This document shows, in pieces, positions 28,450 through 36,997 of a DNA stretch of 64,000 nt. The notes beneath the pieces were generated by a model. That model did no database searches and was not told the DNA's origin. It saw only the letters and a program-made list of their open reading frames with translations. Each line of letters starts with the position of its first letter. Within the stretch, counting starts at the first letter, position 1. The stretch comes from Draconibacterium mangrovi_A (GTDB taxonomy: Bacteria > Bacteroidota > Bacteroidia > Bacteroidales > Prolixibacteraceae). The position numbers and the translations under genes are program-made. The DNA lies in NCBI RefSeq assembly GCF_037646455.1, contig NZ_JBBIXN010000004.1, forward strand, positions 434,001 through 498,000, written 5' to 3'.

Positions 28450-28457
28450 TACTTTTG
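28450..28457 (+). promoter_or_regulatory. -7 promoter element of the ApbE-like gene
   Basis: TACTTTTG, matching TAnnTTTG, 37 bases before ATG 28495 and directly after the upstream terminator. Confidence 0.5.
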
Positions 28458-28494
28458 TAATTTTATGCCGATATAACCAATAAGCGTCAAACCT

Positions 28495-29436
28495 ATGTCG
28501 GGGAAACAGATTTTTAGTGATTCTTTTATTGCCTTTGGAGCACAGTGCGATGTCGTTTTTCCTGATATAGATGCCGAACACGCCAAAGATCTTCTTCAAA
28601 ACATAAAAAAAAGCGTTTCCCAGATCGAACTGGCCATAAGTCGGTCGGAGGAGGTGGCCGAAATTTGGCAAATCAATCAGGCCAGTGAGAACGAATGGTT
28701 AACACTTAGTGAAGATTTTACCGATATGCTGAACTTCAGCATGGATTTTTTCGATATGAGCAATGGCGCGCTCGATGTAACGATGGCTCCCTTAATCCAA
28801 CTCTGGGAATCCAACGAAGATCCGACAGAATTGGAGCTTGAGGAAACACAAAAAAAATGTGGTCTGGATAATGTTAAATTCGAGCCCGAGCTGAAAAGGA
28901 TGATGTTCCTAAAACCGGGAATGGAATTTGATTTTACAGTACTTGAGAAAGCCTATGCGCTCGACGTGCTGAAAGAAGAACTGATACAGGAGGAAACATT
29001 AAGTGGCATTGTAAGTATGGAGGAAGAAGCAGTGCTGGCACTTGGAAAACATCCCGAGGGTGATGACTGGCCGATGGGCATTCGTAACCTGGAAAATCCC
29101 AATGAATTTCTTCATGTGTTCGAACTGAACAACCAGTGTATAGTAAGTGCAGGCACGGTTTATCTCAACTTTGAAACCGGAAAAATACAGGACAGGAAGG
29201 TGGTAAGTCCCGAATTGGGCTACTGCGTTGAAGGCCGGAAGACTGTTTCGGTAAAAGCCAACTCAGCTTTAATGGCCGCGTTTATCGCACACATCTGGTT
29301 GATCTTACCTGAAAATGATAAAGCGATCATTGCCGATCAACTGGAGCAGGTAGAAATTTTTGAAGCAGAATACCTGGACGATGACATCAAAACAAAACAG
29401 ACCATAATAGAAGGAGGGTCCGGTTATGAATCATAA
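28495..29436 (+). CDS. Divergent ApbE-family (FAD:protein FMN transferase-like) protein
   Basis: 313 residues with the ApbE layout: FIAFGAQCDVVF, SRSEEVAEIWQINQ, FFDMSNGALDVTMAPLIQLW, then FDFTVLEKAYALDVL and CIVSAGTVYLNFETG. Two hallmark motifs are eroded. The H-I-x-D-P motif reads RKVVSP, and the C-terminal A-D-x-x-S/T-T metal motif reads MAAFIAHIW, without the metal-binding Asp and Thr. There is no signal peptide or lipobox, although most ApbE proteins are exported. It may therefore be a non-catalytic flavin-binding relative. It overlaps the next gene by 11 bases. Confidence 0.72.
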   Translation: MSGKQIFSDSFIAFGAQCDVVFPDIDAEHAKDLLQNIKKSVSQIELAISRSEEVAEIWQINQASENEWLTLSEDFTDMLNFSMDFFDMSNGALDVTMAPLIQLWESNEDPTELELEETQKKCGLDNVKFEPELKRMMFLKPGMEFDFTVLEKAYALDVLKEELIQEETLSGIVSMEEEAVLALGKHPEGDDWPMGIRNLENPNEFLHVFELNNQCIVSAGTVYLNFETGKIQDRKVVSPELGYCVEGRKTVSVKANSALMAAFIAHIWLILPENDKAIIADQLEQVEIFEAEYLDDDIKTKQTIIEGGSGYES

Positions 29437-30352
29437 AAAGTCCATTCTTCTTGTCTTATTTCTTATTGCTTTTACATCGTTGAGTGCACAGCTTTCGATG
29501 AAAAAAGTAGATGAGGGAATCGTGATCACGGAAAATGGCTCGGATGTGTTGCTCTACCGCACCGCACGTCAGAATATGGGAGGCTATTGCACCCGTTGCA
29601 ACTACATACATCCTTTGTATGGTATAAGAGGCGGTGTGCTGACTGAAGATGAGCCCGCAGATCATCCGCACCAGCGAGGAATATTCTGGGCCTGGCATCA
29701 GATTCTTATAGATGGTAAGAATGTAGCTGATCAGTGGCTGATGGAACATTATAGTCAGGAGATTGTGGAGTTTGAATTGATGAAGCGAAAAGATGGCAAC
29801 ATTCTCCTGAAGAACGAAGTGAACTGGTTGTCCGATCACTGGAAAGTGATGGGTAAACCGGAACCGTTTATTAACGAGTACACCACCATGGAGATATGGC
29901 CGATCGAGGGGAAAATTAGACGTATCGATTTTCAGATCAATTTAAAAGCCCTGGTAAAAGGCGTTCAGTTGGGTGGTTCGGCTGATGATAAAGGTTACGG
30001 AGGTTTTTCGGTACGAATGGTATTGCCCGATGATGTTTCGTTCAGCGGTCCTGACGGGATTGTGGAACCCTTGAATACTCCGGTTTCCTCGAAGGGCTAC
30101 ATCAACATTTCCGGTAAAATCGATAACGATAAAAGTGGCGGGATCGTCATTGCCGATCATCCCGACAATCCCGGTTATCCGCAGTCGTGGATACTAAGAG
30201 CTAAAAACAGCATGCAAAATGCGGTGTGGCCGGGCAGCGAACCCGTTGATATCAGCACCGAGGATCCGTTGATCCTGAAATATACTTTGTTCGTGTATTC
30301 AGGAAAATTAAATGCGCGCAAAATTGAGCGTTTAATTTCCTCGTGGCAATAA
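29426..30352 (+). CDS. PmoA-family (DUF6807-like) exported protein
   Basis: 308 residues with a signal peptide (MNHKKSILLVLFLIAFTSLSAQ). The conserved block DEPADHPHQRGIFWAWHQI is the hallmark of the PmoA-like family, with several His and Asp residues that could form a metal or sugar site. All-beta otherwise. Members recur next to Gfo/Idh dehydrogenases and DUF1080 proteins in Bacteroidota and Planctomycetota sugar loci, and a role in a keto-sugar pathway is inferred from that. Translationally coupled to the ApbE-like gene by an 11-base overlap. Confidence 0.78.
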   Translation: MNHKKSILLVLFLIAFTSLSAQLSMKKVDEGIVITENGSDVLLYRTARQNMGGYCTRCNYIHPLYGIRGGVLTEDEPADHPHQRGIFWAWHQILIDGKNVADQWLMEHYSQEIVEFELMKRKDGNILLKNEVNWLSDHWKVMGKPEPFINEYTTMEIWPIEGKIRRIDFQINLKALVKGVQLGGSADDKGYGGFSVRMVLPDDVSFSGPDGIVEPLNTPVSSKGYINISGKIDNDKSGGIVIADHPDNPGYPQSWILRAKNSMQNAVWPGSEPVDISTEDPLILKYTLFVYSGKLNARKIERLISSWQ

Positions 30353-30471
30353 CGATTAAAGCTTGTCTGTTTTTGACAAGCCGAGCGACTTTTATAATTT
30401 TACAGTTCGCACTTTTTATCCGATATATTTTACCAACAACCTGATAGTTCAACCTGATTCAAAATAGTATC

Positions 30472-31785
30472 ATGAATACCAACAGAAGAAAATTTATAAG
30501 GAATACAGCCATTGCAACCACTGCAGTGGGAGTGGCTCCCGCAATTTTAAATGCCTGCGCTTCGCCAGGCGAAACAGTTAATGTGGCACTTCTTGGATGC
30601 CGCTCGATGGGATTTAATGACCTGCAAAGTTTTTTGCGTGAAGGTAACAATGTAAACTGTGTGGCTTTGTGCGACGTTGATAGTAAGATTCTTGATTCAA
30701 GGGCTGCTCAACTCGAAAAAGAAACAGGGACACGTCCGCTTACTTTTGGTGATTACCGCCGGGTGCTTGAAAATCCGGATGTAGATGTGGTGATTATCGG
30801 AACGCCCGACCACTGGCATGCCCATATGATGATGGATGCCCTGGAAGCCGGAAAACATGTGTACGTGGAAAAACCCATGGGGCACAGCATTGAAGAATGC
30901 AATGCCATGGTGGCTGCGCAGCAGAAATATCCCGATTTAAAAGTACAGGTGGGCATGTGGCAACGTAGTTCGAAACACTGGTTCGAAGCTTCGGAAATTG
31001 TAAAATCGGGCGAATTGGGCGATGTACACCTGGTAAAAGCCTGGATCTATAAAGGCTATGATACTCCATATCCTGTGATGCCCGACGAAACGGCACCCGA
31101 TTATGTGGATTATGATATGTGGCTGGGGCCGGCACCAAAACGCCCATTTAACCTCAACCGATTTCACTATAATTTCCGCTGGTGGTGGGATTACGCAGGA
31201 GGCGCCATGACTGACTGGGGCGTTCACCTGCTCGATTTTGCACTATACGCCATGGATGCCGGAATGCCGGAATCGATATCGCCCGGAGGTGGTATCTATT
31301 ACCATAAAAAAGGCGCTATTGAAACTCCCGATATTCAGCAGGCGATTTATGCGTACCCAAATCATACGATGATCTGGGAATCGGGATTGAATCCCGGAAT
31401 CGGGCCGTATCAGCGGAGTCATGGTGTGGCATATGTAGGACAGAAAGGGACTTTGGTAGTTTCGCGCGGAGGCTACGAACTGATTCCCGATCACAGCAAC
31501 GCATTAAAAGGACCGTTCTTCGAAGCGAGGTCTCAGGAAGCTTATGGTGACGGATTGAACGAACACGTGGTGAATTTCCTTGATTGCATCAGAAAAGGCG
31601 GCGATGTTAACGCACCGGTCGAAGTGGGAGCAAAAACGGCCATTGTGTCCGAAATGGGAAATATTGCGTACCGGGTAGGGCAGCGAATTCACTGGAACGA
31701 CCAAAGCAAGTCGTTTAATGAAGCTACAGCAAACGATTTAATAAAATTAAACTACAATCCCGACTGGCCACAGCCCAAAGTGTAA
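30472..31785 (+). CDS. Tat-exported Gfo/Idh/MocA oxidoreductase, lipoprotein (2)
   Basis: 437 residues. A twin-arginine motif (NRRKFIRN) plus lipobox (ILNAC, Cys 29) predict a Tat-exported lipoprotein. Rossmann elements are VALLGCRSMG, CDVDSK and VIIGTPDHWHAHM, followed by VEKPMGHS. The C-terminal domain holds WWWDYAGGAMTDWGVHLLD, typical of the glycan-locus subgroup. It is similar to the Gfo/Idh protein encoded at 27022-28365, and the two may act in opposite directions or on different sugars. It is 119 bases after the PmoA-like gene and is followed by a strong terminator. Confidence 0.88.
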   Translation: MNTNRRKFIRNTAIATTAVGVAPAILNACASPGETVNVALLGCRSMGFNDLQSFLREGNNVNCVALCDVDSKILDSRAAQLEKETGTRPLTFGDYRRVLENPDVDVVIIGTPDHWHAHMMMDALEAGKHVYVEKPMGHSIEECNAMVAAQQKYPDLKVQVGMWQRSSKHWFEASEIVKSGELGDVHLVKAWIYKGYDTPYPVMPDETAPDYVDYDMWLGPAPKRPFNLNRFHYNFRWWWDYAGGAMTDWGVHLLDFALYAMDAGMPESISPGGGIYYHKKGAIETPDIQQAIYAYPNHTMIWESGLNPGIGPYQRSHGVAYVGQKGTLVVSRGGYELIPDHSNALKGPFFEARSQEAYGDGLNEHVVNFLDCIRKGGDVNAPVEVGAKTAIVSEMGNIAYRVGQRIHWNDQSKSFNEATANDLIKLNYNPDWPQPKV

Positions 31786-31840
31786 TGCTGTTCCGTTTTT
31801 TTTTGATGAAATAAATTGCATGCCTTTGCGGCAGCGGTAA

Positions 31841-31896
31841 AAGGATCCGATCTGTATGCGTTTGAAGCAACACCGATCGGATCCTTCTTTTTTTGT
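31841..31896 (+). terminator. Terminator of the second Gfo/Idh gene
   Basis: AAGGATCCGATC (31841-31852) pairs perfectly with GATCGGATCCTT (31875-31886), followed by CTTTTTTTTG. Twelve base pairs with a 22-base loop. Confidence 0.75.
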
Positions 31897-32790
31897 CTTT
31901 TCCAATAACATTCGCTCCCGCGCGAATCCTTTCTGCAATCTGCGTGATTTGTTTTTGCCGGCAATAATTTTGATTGATTGGGTTTGTGACATTTAATTTG
32001 AGATCAATTTCTGAATAAAGGTTGCAGGATGCGGCGCATGACAGGTTTTATTTTCAGTCAGCTTTCGCATTTGCGCCTTCTATTAATGCTTTTTGTTAAC
32101 CCCGGGCGACACTTTCCGCCATCCGGCGGTTCGTTTGCCCGGGGCTAAATTATTACGGACTTTCAGCCCGATAACAAAGTTCCTGTTGGGTTTTAGCAAA
32201 AAATAAGCGCTGAAAGTGCTTAATACAATAACCCGGGGCAAGTAATTCAACGAATTACGTCGCCCCGGGTAACGAGAATGTGATTTGAATCGTCCGGCGA
32301 AAGAAAATGATCGAAGCTAATTGGTTCTCCCGGACGAAATGTAACGGCATTACTATAAAAAGATATGTATAAAGGGTAGCCCGTTGAGTGGAGCTGTCAT
32401 CCTTTATGGCTCAGAGAGGGATAAAATAAAGAAAATTCCTTTTTTTTATGATTGAGCAGGAATGAAGTTGGTGTAATGCTTTGCTCCCGCGCGAATCCTT
32501 TCTTATTTCCGCAGGTAAAAAATTGTGTCTCGCTGATAGCGCAGATTTGCGCAGAAAATTTTTCACCTCAACAGGTAAAAGAAAATCAGCGATATTCAGC
32601 GTCATCTGCGTGAAATAAAAAAGTCTTGCAGATTTTAGCTCCGAAAAAGTAAGGATGTTCTCAAATAAAGTGAGGTTATGCTCGAAAAAAGTGAGCCAAA
32701 CGACTCTTTTTACACCAACGGGCTCGTTTTAAGCGAGCCGGATAAGATAATTGCCCGAAAGCTCCCTGCTTTTTGCTTTTATTTTTATAT
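31897..32790. repeat. Gene-free repeat-rich stretch before the recombinase
   Basis: No convincing gene. The motif GCTCCCGCGCGAATCCTTTC occurs twice (31914-31933 and 32483-32502). Fragments such as ATCTGCGTG, GCGCAGATTTGCGCAG and TCATCTGCGTG recur (about 31936, 32540, 32604). Two GC-rich hairpins are present: CCCCGGGC...GCCCGGGG (32100-32144) and ACCCGGGGC...GCCCCGGGT (32231-32270). A smaller hairpin GGCTCG...CGAGCC lies at 32721-32739. Interspersed repeats of this kind are usual in Bacteroidota intergenic regions; this concentration marks the left flank of the cassette array. Confidence 0.6.
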
Positions 32791-32815
32791 TTAATGCACC
32801 AAAAGTTTTAAACCG

Positions 32816-33979
32816 TTGAATACGCGCCCGCAAATAAATCTTGAAAAAGGAGAACACCGCCAACAGCAGGTTGTTTTTGTTCGGTTTATATATAAGCAAA
32901 CAATTATAAACAGGTTGAAAGCGCTCTTCCCGGTGCGTTGGAGTGCTACCAGGAAGTGCTGGTATGTAGTACAGGACGATTTCGATTTGCATTATTTTTT
33001 CGAAACATTCAGGCACTATGCTTATATAAATTACGACGATCTGAAAAAGGATAAAAGTGAAGCACCGGAGAAAGAAGCTGCAAAACCAGTACAATATAGC
33101 TACCGAACAAGTACTAAACTTCCGGAAGGATACCTCGAAAAGCTTGAACAGAAACGCTACAGTGCCAGCACCATAAAGTCGTATGTGGCCTATATTAAAG
33201 ATTTCGTCTATTATTTCAGCGAGAGGGATATTGATGAGCTTACTAAAAATGAAATTAACGCATATATTCTTCAACTGATTAAAAAGCAAAAGATCTCTCC
33301 GTCGCAACAGAATCAACGGATTAACGCCATAAAATTCTATTACGAGAAAGTGCTGGGAATGCCCGGGCAGTATTATGATATTGAACGCCCGAGGAAAAGC
33401 CTGGAGTTGCCGAAGGTAGTGTCGGAACCGGAAATAATGCAAATTCTTGATGCAAGTACCAATCTGAAACATAAAACCATATTGGCTACCATCTATTCGG
33501 CCGGGTTACGCCGGAGCGAGATAATAAAGCTGCGAAAAGAAGATGTGGATTTTGACAAAGGAATTATTTTTATTCGAGGCGCAAAAGGTAAAAAAGACCG
33601 GATAACTATACTTTCGGATGCCAATGCATGTTTACTGCAAAAGTATCTGATGCAGTACCGGCCCAAATACTGGATGTTTGAAAGCCCTGAAAGAAAGCAA
33701 TACAATTCATCGAGTATTTCGAAGCTGCTAAGCAAGGCAGTGGCCATAGCAGGATTAAATAAAAGGGTAACCCCTCATATGTTGCGGCATTCGTTTGCCA
33801 CGCATTTATTGGAGCAAGGAGTTGATATGCGCTATATACAAAATTTGTTGGGCCATGAATCGACAAAAACCACAGAGGTTTACACCCACGTAAGTAAAAG
33901 TGCTCTGCACAAAATAAAAAGTCCGTTAGACCGTATTTTTGAGGATAAAACAAACAATAACAGCAATTTACAGCAGTGA
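32816..33979 (+). CDS. Tyrosine recombinase (XerC/D-like), putative cassette integrase
   Basis: About 387 residues in three parts: an N-terminal ~75-residue domain (FVRFIYKQTIINRLKALFPV, then WSATRKCWYV), a SAM-like core-binding domain (about 100-185) and the catalytic domain. Catalytic residues are present: Arg in SAGLRRSEI, Lys in KGKKDR, HMLRHS (His-x-x-Arg), LGHES (His) and YTHV (nucleophile Tyr). Between KGKKDR and HMLRHS there is no room for the extra helix that marks integron integrases (IntI). The C-terminus KIKSPLD resembles IntI endings. The only in-frame start is TTG 32816. Dropping one T from GTTTTAAA (32804-32811) would join ATG 32794 in frame (MHQKFKPLN), so the true start is uncertain. 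It abuts the cassette array. Confidence 0.88.
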   Translation: MNTRPQINLEKGEHRQQQVVFVRFIYKQTIINRLKALFPVRWSATRKCWYVVQDDFDLHYFFETFRHYAYINYDDLKKDKSEAPEKEAAKPVQYSYRTSTKLPEGYLEKLEQKRYSASTIKSYVAYIKDFVYYFSERDIDELTKNEINAYILQLIKKQKISPSQQNQRINAIKFYYEKVLGMPGQYYDIERPRKSLELPKVVSEPEIMQILDASTNLKHKTILATIYSAGLRRSEIIKLRKEDVDFDKGIIFIRGAKGKKDRITILSDANACLLQKYLMQYRPKYWMFESPERKQYNSSSISKLLSKAVAIAGLNKRVTPHMLRHSFATHLLEQGVDMRYIQNLLGHESTKTTEVYTHVSKSALHKIKSPLDRIFEDKTNNNSNLQQ

Positions 33980-34028
33980 TAGCTAATAAGATATATATTG
34001 CATTGCAACATGCACATACGTTATAGCC
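33980..34028 (+). other. attI-like / first recombination site
   Basis: Starts at the recombinase stop codon and ends in ACGTTATAGCC. The final GTTATAGCC (34020-34028) is the reverse complement of the arm GGCTATAAC that closes the first cassette at 36131. The left part is shorter than in the other sites and its arm (TAGCTAATA) is degenerate, as expected for an attI-type primary site; TTGCATTGC-AACATGCACATAC still resembles the array sites. Confidence 0.6.
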
Positions 34029-34043
34029 AATTATAAAAAAGAA

Positions 34044-36128
34044 ATGAGAATAACCTCAATCATATTTTTTCTACTAATCTCGATTAATTCATTTTGTCAA
34101 TGGCAACAAACTGAAGGTCCTATTACAAATATCAGTATGTCTGACATTGCATCCTATGATTCAGCATTAATTGCTTCTGCTCCTTGCGGAACTTTCATTT
34201 CAACAGACGAAGGAGATTCTTGGTCTCCGGTAAATCCTGCAAATTTTAACACGCACACAATTTTTAAAAATGAACTTTATCTTGGAGGAGAAAGTATTCG
34301 GAAGGTTTTACAAATCAATGAAGATTGGATAGAAAGTTATTCTTTATATAAAAAAGGTAAAACTTCTGGTTTTTATACGGATGACCAAAATATTTATGCT
34401 GCGTTGGAAGATGGAGGATTTTACTATTCTAATAATGGTAAAAATTGGAACAAATTTAATGATGGTCTTCCCAGTGAAATATACTACGAAACGTCAGGTA
34501 TTTTTTATACCTATGATTTATTTGCGATAGACGGGAACGAACAATATATTTTTGCAGGAACAAAAGAGGGAATTTACAGAACTCTTAAAACGAATCTTAA
34601 TTGGTCGGTCGTTAACAATAATTTGGACAATATAAAAGTGAATGCAATACTTTGTAAGGATAGCATTGTGTTTATTGCAAAAGAAAATAAAATCTACAAA
34701 TCTGTTAATAACGGAACAACTTGGCAATTATCGAATACATTTTCATCTGATGACAGAATAAATAAATTAATTGCTATTAATGATTCAATTTTTGCATTAA
34801 CAAAGCTTGAAGGAATTTATGTTTCAAACAACAATGGGATTGATTGGACAGCAAAAAATACTGGTTTAAAAAGTTTGTCAACATCAAGCATCACAAAACA
34901 TAAGAATCAATTCTTTTTAGCCAACGAGGATGGCGTATTCAGAGATATTACGAACTGGCAAAACGTGTCCCGACATATTATTTGTTCCCATATTCTTGAC
35001 TTAGAAAAAAACGATTCATGCATTGCAGCAATTGATTTTAATAATGTCTCGATAACAAAAAATAAAGGTTTAAGCTGGGGCAACTCTACTGAATCAATTT
35101 CAATGGGAATTGTTTGGAATATTGTAGACTTAGACAACACCTTGCTTTTTGTTGCTAACAGTCCTGAATATGTACCACAAAAGAACCTGACCTATATTAC
35201 TTCAGATAACGGAAGTTCCTGGCAAAACAAAACCGATTTAATATACGACCATACAACATTCAAATTAAAAGCCAGTGGAAACAAAGTTATTGCAGTTGGA
35301 AATGTATATGTTTTTTTATCAGAAGATAAAGGTACAACATGGAAGAATATTAGCCCCCCTTCTGGATTGGTTTGTAACAATTATGATGATGCACTTTTTG
35401 TAGGAAATGAGATTTACATTGCAGCTTGCGGAAACCGGGAAATTATAAAAACTTCAGATTTTGGATTGAACTGGGAATTTATCAATGATGGATTACCAAA
35501 TGAGCGAGTTTATAAACTTGGAGAATGTCAAGGGGTTTTGTTCGCTGCATTAGAATTTTCATATTTATTCCGATTAGAAAACAATAGTAAAACATGGGAG
35601 TATAGTGGAAAAGGATTACCGAAAAATAGTCCCGGGTTATCCACGAGTATAAACGACTTTACTTCAAACGAAAATTATTTCTTTTTATGTACACCCGACA
35701 GCGTTTATGCTTCAAATAATCAAGGTAAAACATGGTCGAATATTAATCAAGGATTACCCAAGTTGCCGAACTACTATTGGAGTGGAGCATTATTACTTGA
35801 TGCAAACATACTTTATTTTGGAACAAATAATTATGGAGTTTGGAAACAAGATATTTCAGATTTGCAACTACCTGACATACCTGTAGAAGAAGTTGAAAAT
35901 TTTATAGCCTACCCAAATCCAACAACAGACTTGATTTATTTTAAATTACCACAAAATGATATTGGAGAAACAATTGAATTTATTGATATTACTGGAACTG
36001 TAATTTATGCTTCCGAGATTAATGAAAACAAATTAAATATCAAAAATATTCCAGCTGGACTTTATATTATTAAAATTAAATCACTTAAAAACGAAATTTA
36101 TATTTCTAAAATATTGAAAATAAAATAA
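34044..36128 (+). CDS. T9SS-secreted BNR/beta-propeller-like protein (cassette 1)
   Basis: 694 residues with a signal peptide (1-18). The body consists of repeated motifs such as SxDEGDSWSPV, SNNGKNWNKF, SVNNGTTWQL, SNNNGIDWTA, SDNGSSWQN, SEDKGTTWKN, TSDFGLNWEF and SNNQGKTWSN. These are BNR/Asp-box-like repeats of a beta-propeller, as in photosynthesis-assembly (Ycf48-like) and sortilin-type folds. The last ~75 residues (AYPNPTTDLIYFKLP to the Lys-rich end) are a type A T9SS C-terminal sorting domain. A surface or secreted binding protein is inferred. First cassette after the recombinase. Confidence 0.82.
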   Translation: MRITSIIFFLLISINSFCQWQQTEGPITNISMSDIASYDSALIASAPCGTFISTDEGDSWSPVNPANFNTHTIFKNELYLGGESIRKVLQINEDWIESYSLYKKGKTSGFYTDDQNIYAALEDGGFYYSNNGKNWNKFNDGLPSEIYYETSGIFYTYDLFAIDGNEQYIFAGTKEGIYRTLKTNLNWSVVNNNLDNIKVNAILCKDSIVFIAKENKIYKSVNNGTTWQLSNTFSSDDRINKLIAINDSIFALTKLEGIYVSNNNGIDWTAKNTGLKSLSTSSITKHKNQFFLANEDGVFRDITNWQNVSRHIICSHILDLEKNDSCIAAIDFNNVSITKNKGLSWGNSTESISMGIVWNIVDLDNTLLFVANSPEYVPQKNLTYITSDNGSSWQNKTDLIYDHTTFKLKASGNKVIAVGNVYVFLSEDKGTTWKNISPPSGLVCNNYDDALFVGNEIYIAACGNREIIKTSDFGLNWEFINDGLPNERVYKLGECQGVLFAALEFSYLFRLENNSKTWEYSGKGLPKNSPGLSTSINDFTSNENYFFLCTPDSVYASNNQGKTWSNINQGLPKLPNYYWSGALLLDANILYFGTNNYGVWKQDISDLQLPDIPVEEVENFIAYPNPTTDLIYFKLPQNDIGETIEFIDITGTVIYASEINENKLNIKNIPAGLYIIKIKSLKNEIYISKILKIK

Positions 36129-36130
36129 CT

Positions 36131-36267
36131 GGCTATAACAAATTGTAAATTGCATTGCGGGGTTCGTGGTGTGTTGTAAGCTGGATTCTCGCAACATCGT
36201 TCCGTCCTGCCGGACAGGAACGAGCTCCGAAATCCGCAACGACAACTTACAAGTGACCGTTAGCGCG
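36131..36267 (+). other. attC-like site, end of cassette 1
   Basis: Opens with GGCTATAAC (36131-36139), three bases after the stop codon of the propeller gene, and closes with ACC-GTTAGCGCG; predicted exchange between 36259 and 36260. Inner arms AATTGTAAATTGCATTGCGG and CCGCAACGACAACTTACAAG pair imperfectly. A central hairpin GTTCCGTCC-TGCC-GGACAGGAAC is shared with the sites at 38833 and 55645. Confidence 0.85.
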
Positions 36268-36472
36268 CATTGCGGATAAAATCATAAACAGCATTTACGG
36301 TCATAATCACGGATTCTTCTGTAACACCTCTAACATTTATTAACCTGTCGTATTGTTCTGATTTCTTGAAGTCTTGAACAAAGTTCCAGTTTCCTTCAAG
36401 CAACGACGCGCTAACAAAGTGTTTATGGCATTGCTGCGTTTCATTTAATTTAATTTTCTGCATAATTCCCAT
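36260..36472 (-). CDS. Small hypothetical protein antisense to the array
   Basis: 70 residues, no recognised family. The C-terminal half (SEQYDRLINVRGVTEESVIM, then TVNAVYDFIRNAR) reads like a compact helical protein. Its stop codon is formed by the GTTA core of the recombination site, and its middle overlaps the arm CGCGCTAAC (36407-36415) that closes cassette 2. The frame may therefore be partly fortuitous, or a real antisense gene that ends in the site, as the neighbour at 36989-37561 does. Confidence 0.4.
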   Translation of the reverse strand: MGIMQKIKLNETQQCHKHFVSASLLEGNWNFVQDFKKSEQYDRLINVRGVTEESVIMTVNAVYDFIRNAR

Positions 36473-36997
36473 AAATTAATTTTGCCGACCCACCTATGAT
36501 AAGATGTTTGGCGTTTCATAAATATTACCAACAACTTCTATTTCGTAATTATCAATTTGCACTTCATCAATAGAATACCAATCATATTGTCCATTTCCTT
36601 TAGCGCAAAACATCCCATCTTCAAACATCACTTCGCAAAATACTTCCGGTATTAGCATATCACCGTCATAATGTTCAGGTATTTTAACAATATCACTTTC
36701 CCATATTTCAACGCCTTTCTTGTCTGGTAATCCAGTAAATTGCATTAAAACAAGTTCGTAGTAATCATTATGTTCATCAATATCACCAACGGTTAATTCC
36801 CCGTTTTGTATATCAACGAAGTATTTATCTCCGTTTGTTTCAGTTGTTGTAAAATCATAGTCCATCGCATTACGCAAGCTGTCCCATGCTCTAAATCTAA
36901 ATTTTCTTAATGCCATCTCTAAAAAATTAATTTATTACGTTATTTCATTTAATAAAAGTCCGTGAGGCAACGCCACAAACACCAACCGTTATGCCCC
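36407..36997 (+). other. Split attC-like site of cassette 2, with a gene between its arms
   Basis: Left arm 36407-36437: CGCGCTAAC (complement of this cassette's start TTAGCGCG), then AAAGTGTTTATGGCATTGC. Right arm about 36967-36997: GCAACGCCACAAACACCAACC then GTTATGCCCC. GTGTTTATGGCATTGC and GCAACGCCACAAACAC are complementary at 14 of 16 positions, so they appear to be two halves of one site. The 530 bases between them hold the YopX-like gene. Confidence 0.6.
36494..36916 (-). CDS. YopX-family phage-like protein
   Basis: 140 residues with the YopX layout: KFRFRAWDSLRNAMDY at the N-terminus, LMQFTGLPDKKGVEIWESDI in the middle (the signature segment), FCEVMFEDGMFCA, and EIEVVGNIYETPNIL at the C-terminus. 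YopX proteins occur in phages and mobile elements of Firmicutes and Bacteroidota; their function is unknown. The gene is antisense to the array and lies wholly between the two arms of the cassette 2 site, which suggests insertion into that site. Confidence 0.82.
   Translation of the reverse strand: MALRKFRFRAWDSLRNAMDYDFTTTETNGDKYFVDIQNGELTVGDIDEHNDYYELVLMQFTGLPDKKGVEIWESDIVKIPEHYDGDMLIPEVFCEVMFEDGMFCAKGNGQYDWYSIDEVQIDNYEIEVVGNIYETPNILS

Noticed and set aside
31897..32790. Retron or structured non-coding RNA in the gene-free stretch
   Set aside because: Hairpins exist but no reverse transcriptase is nearby, and the motifs are of interspersed-repeat type.
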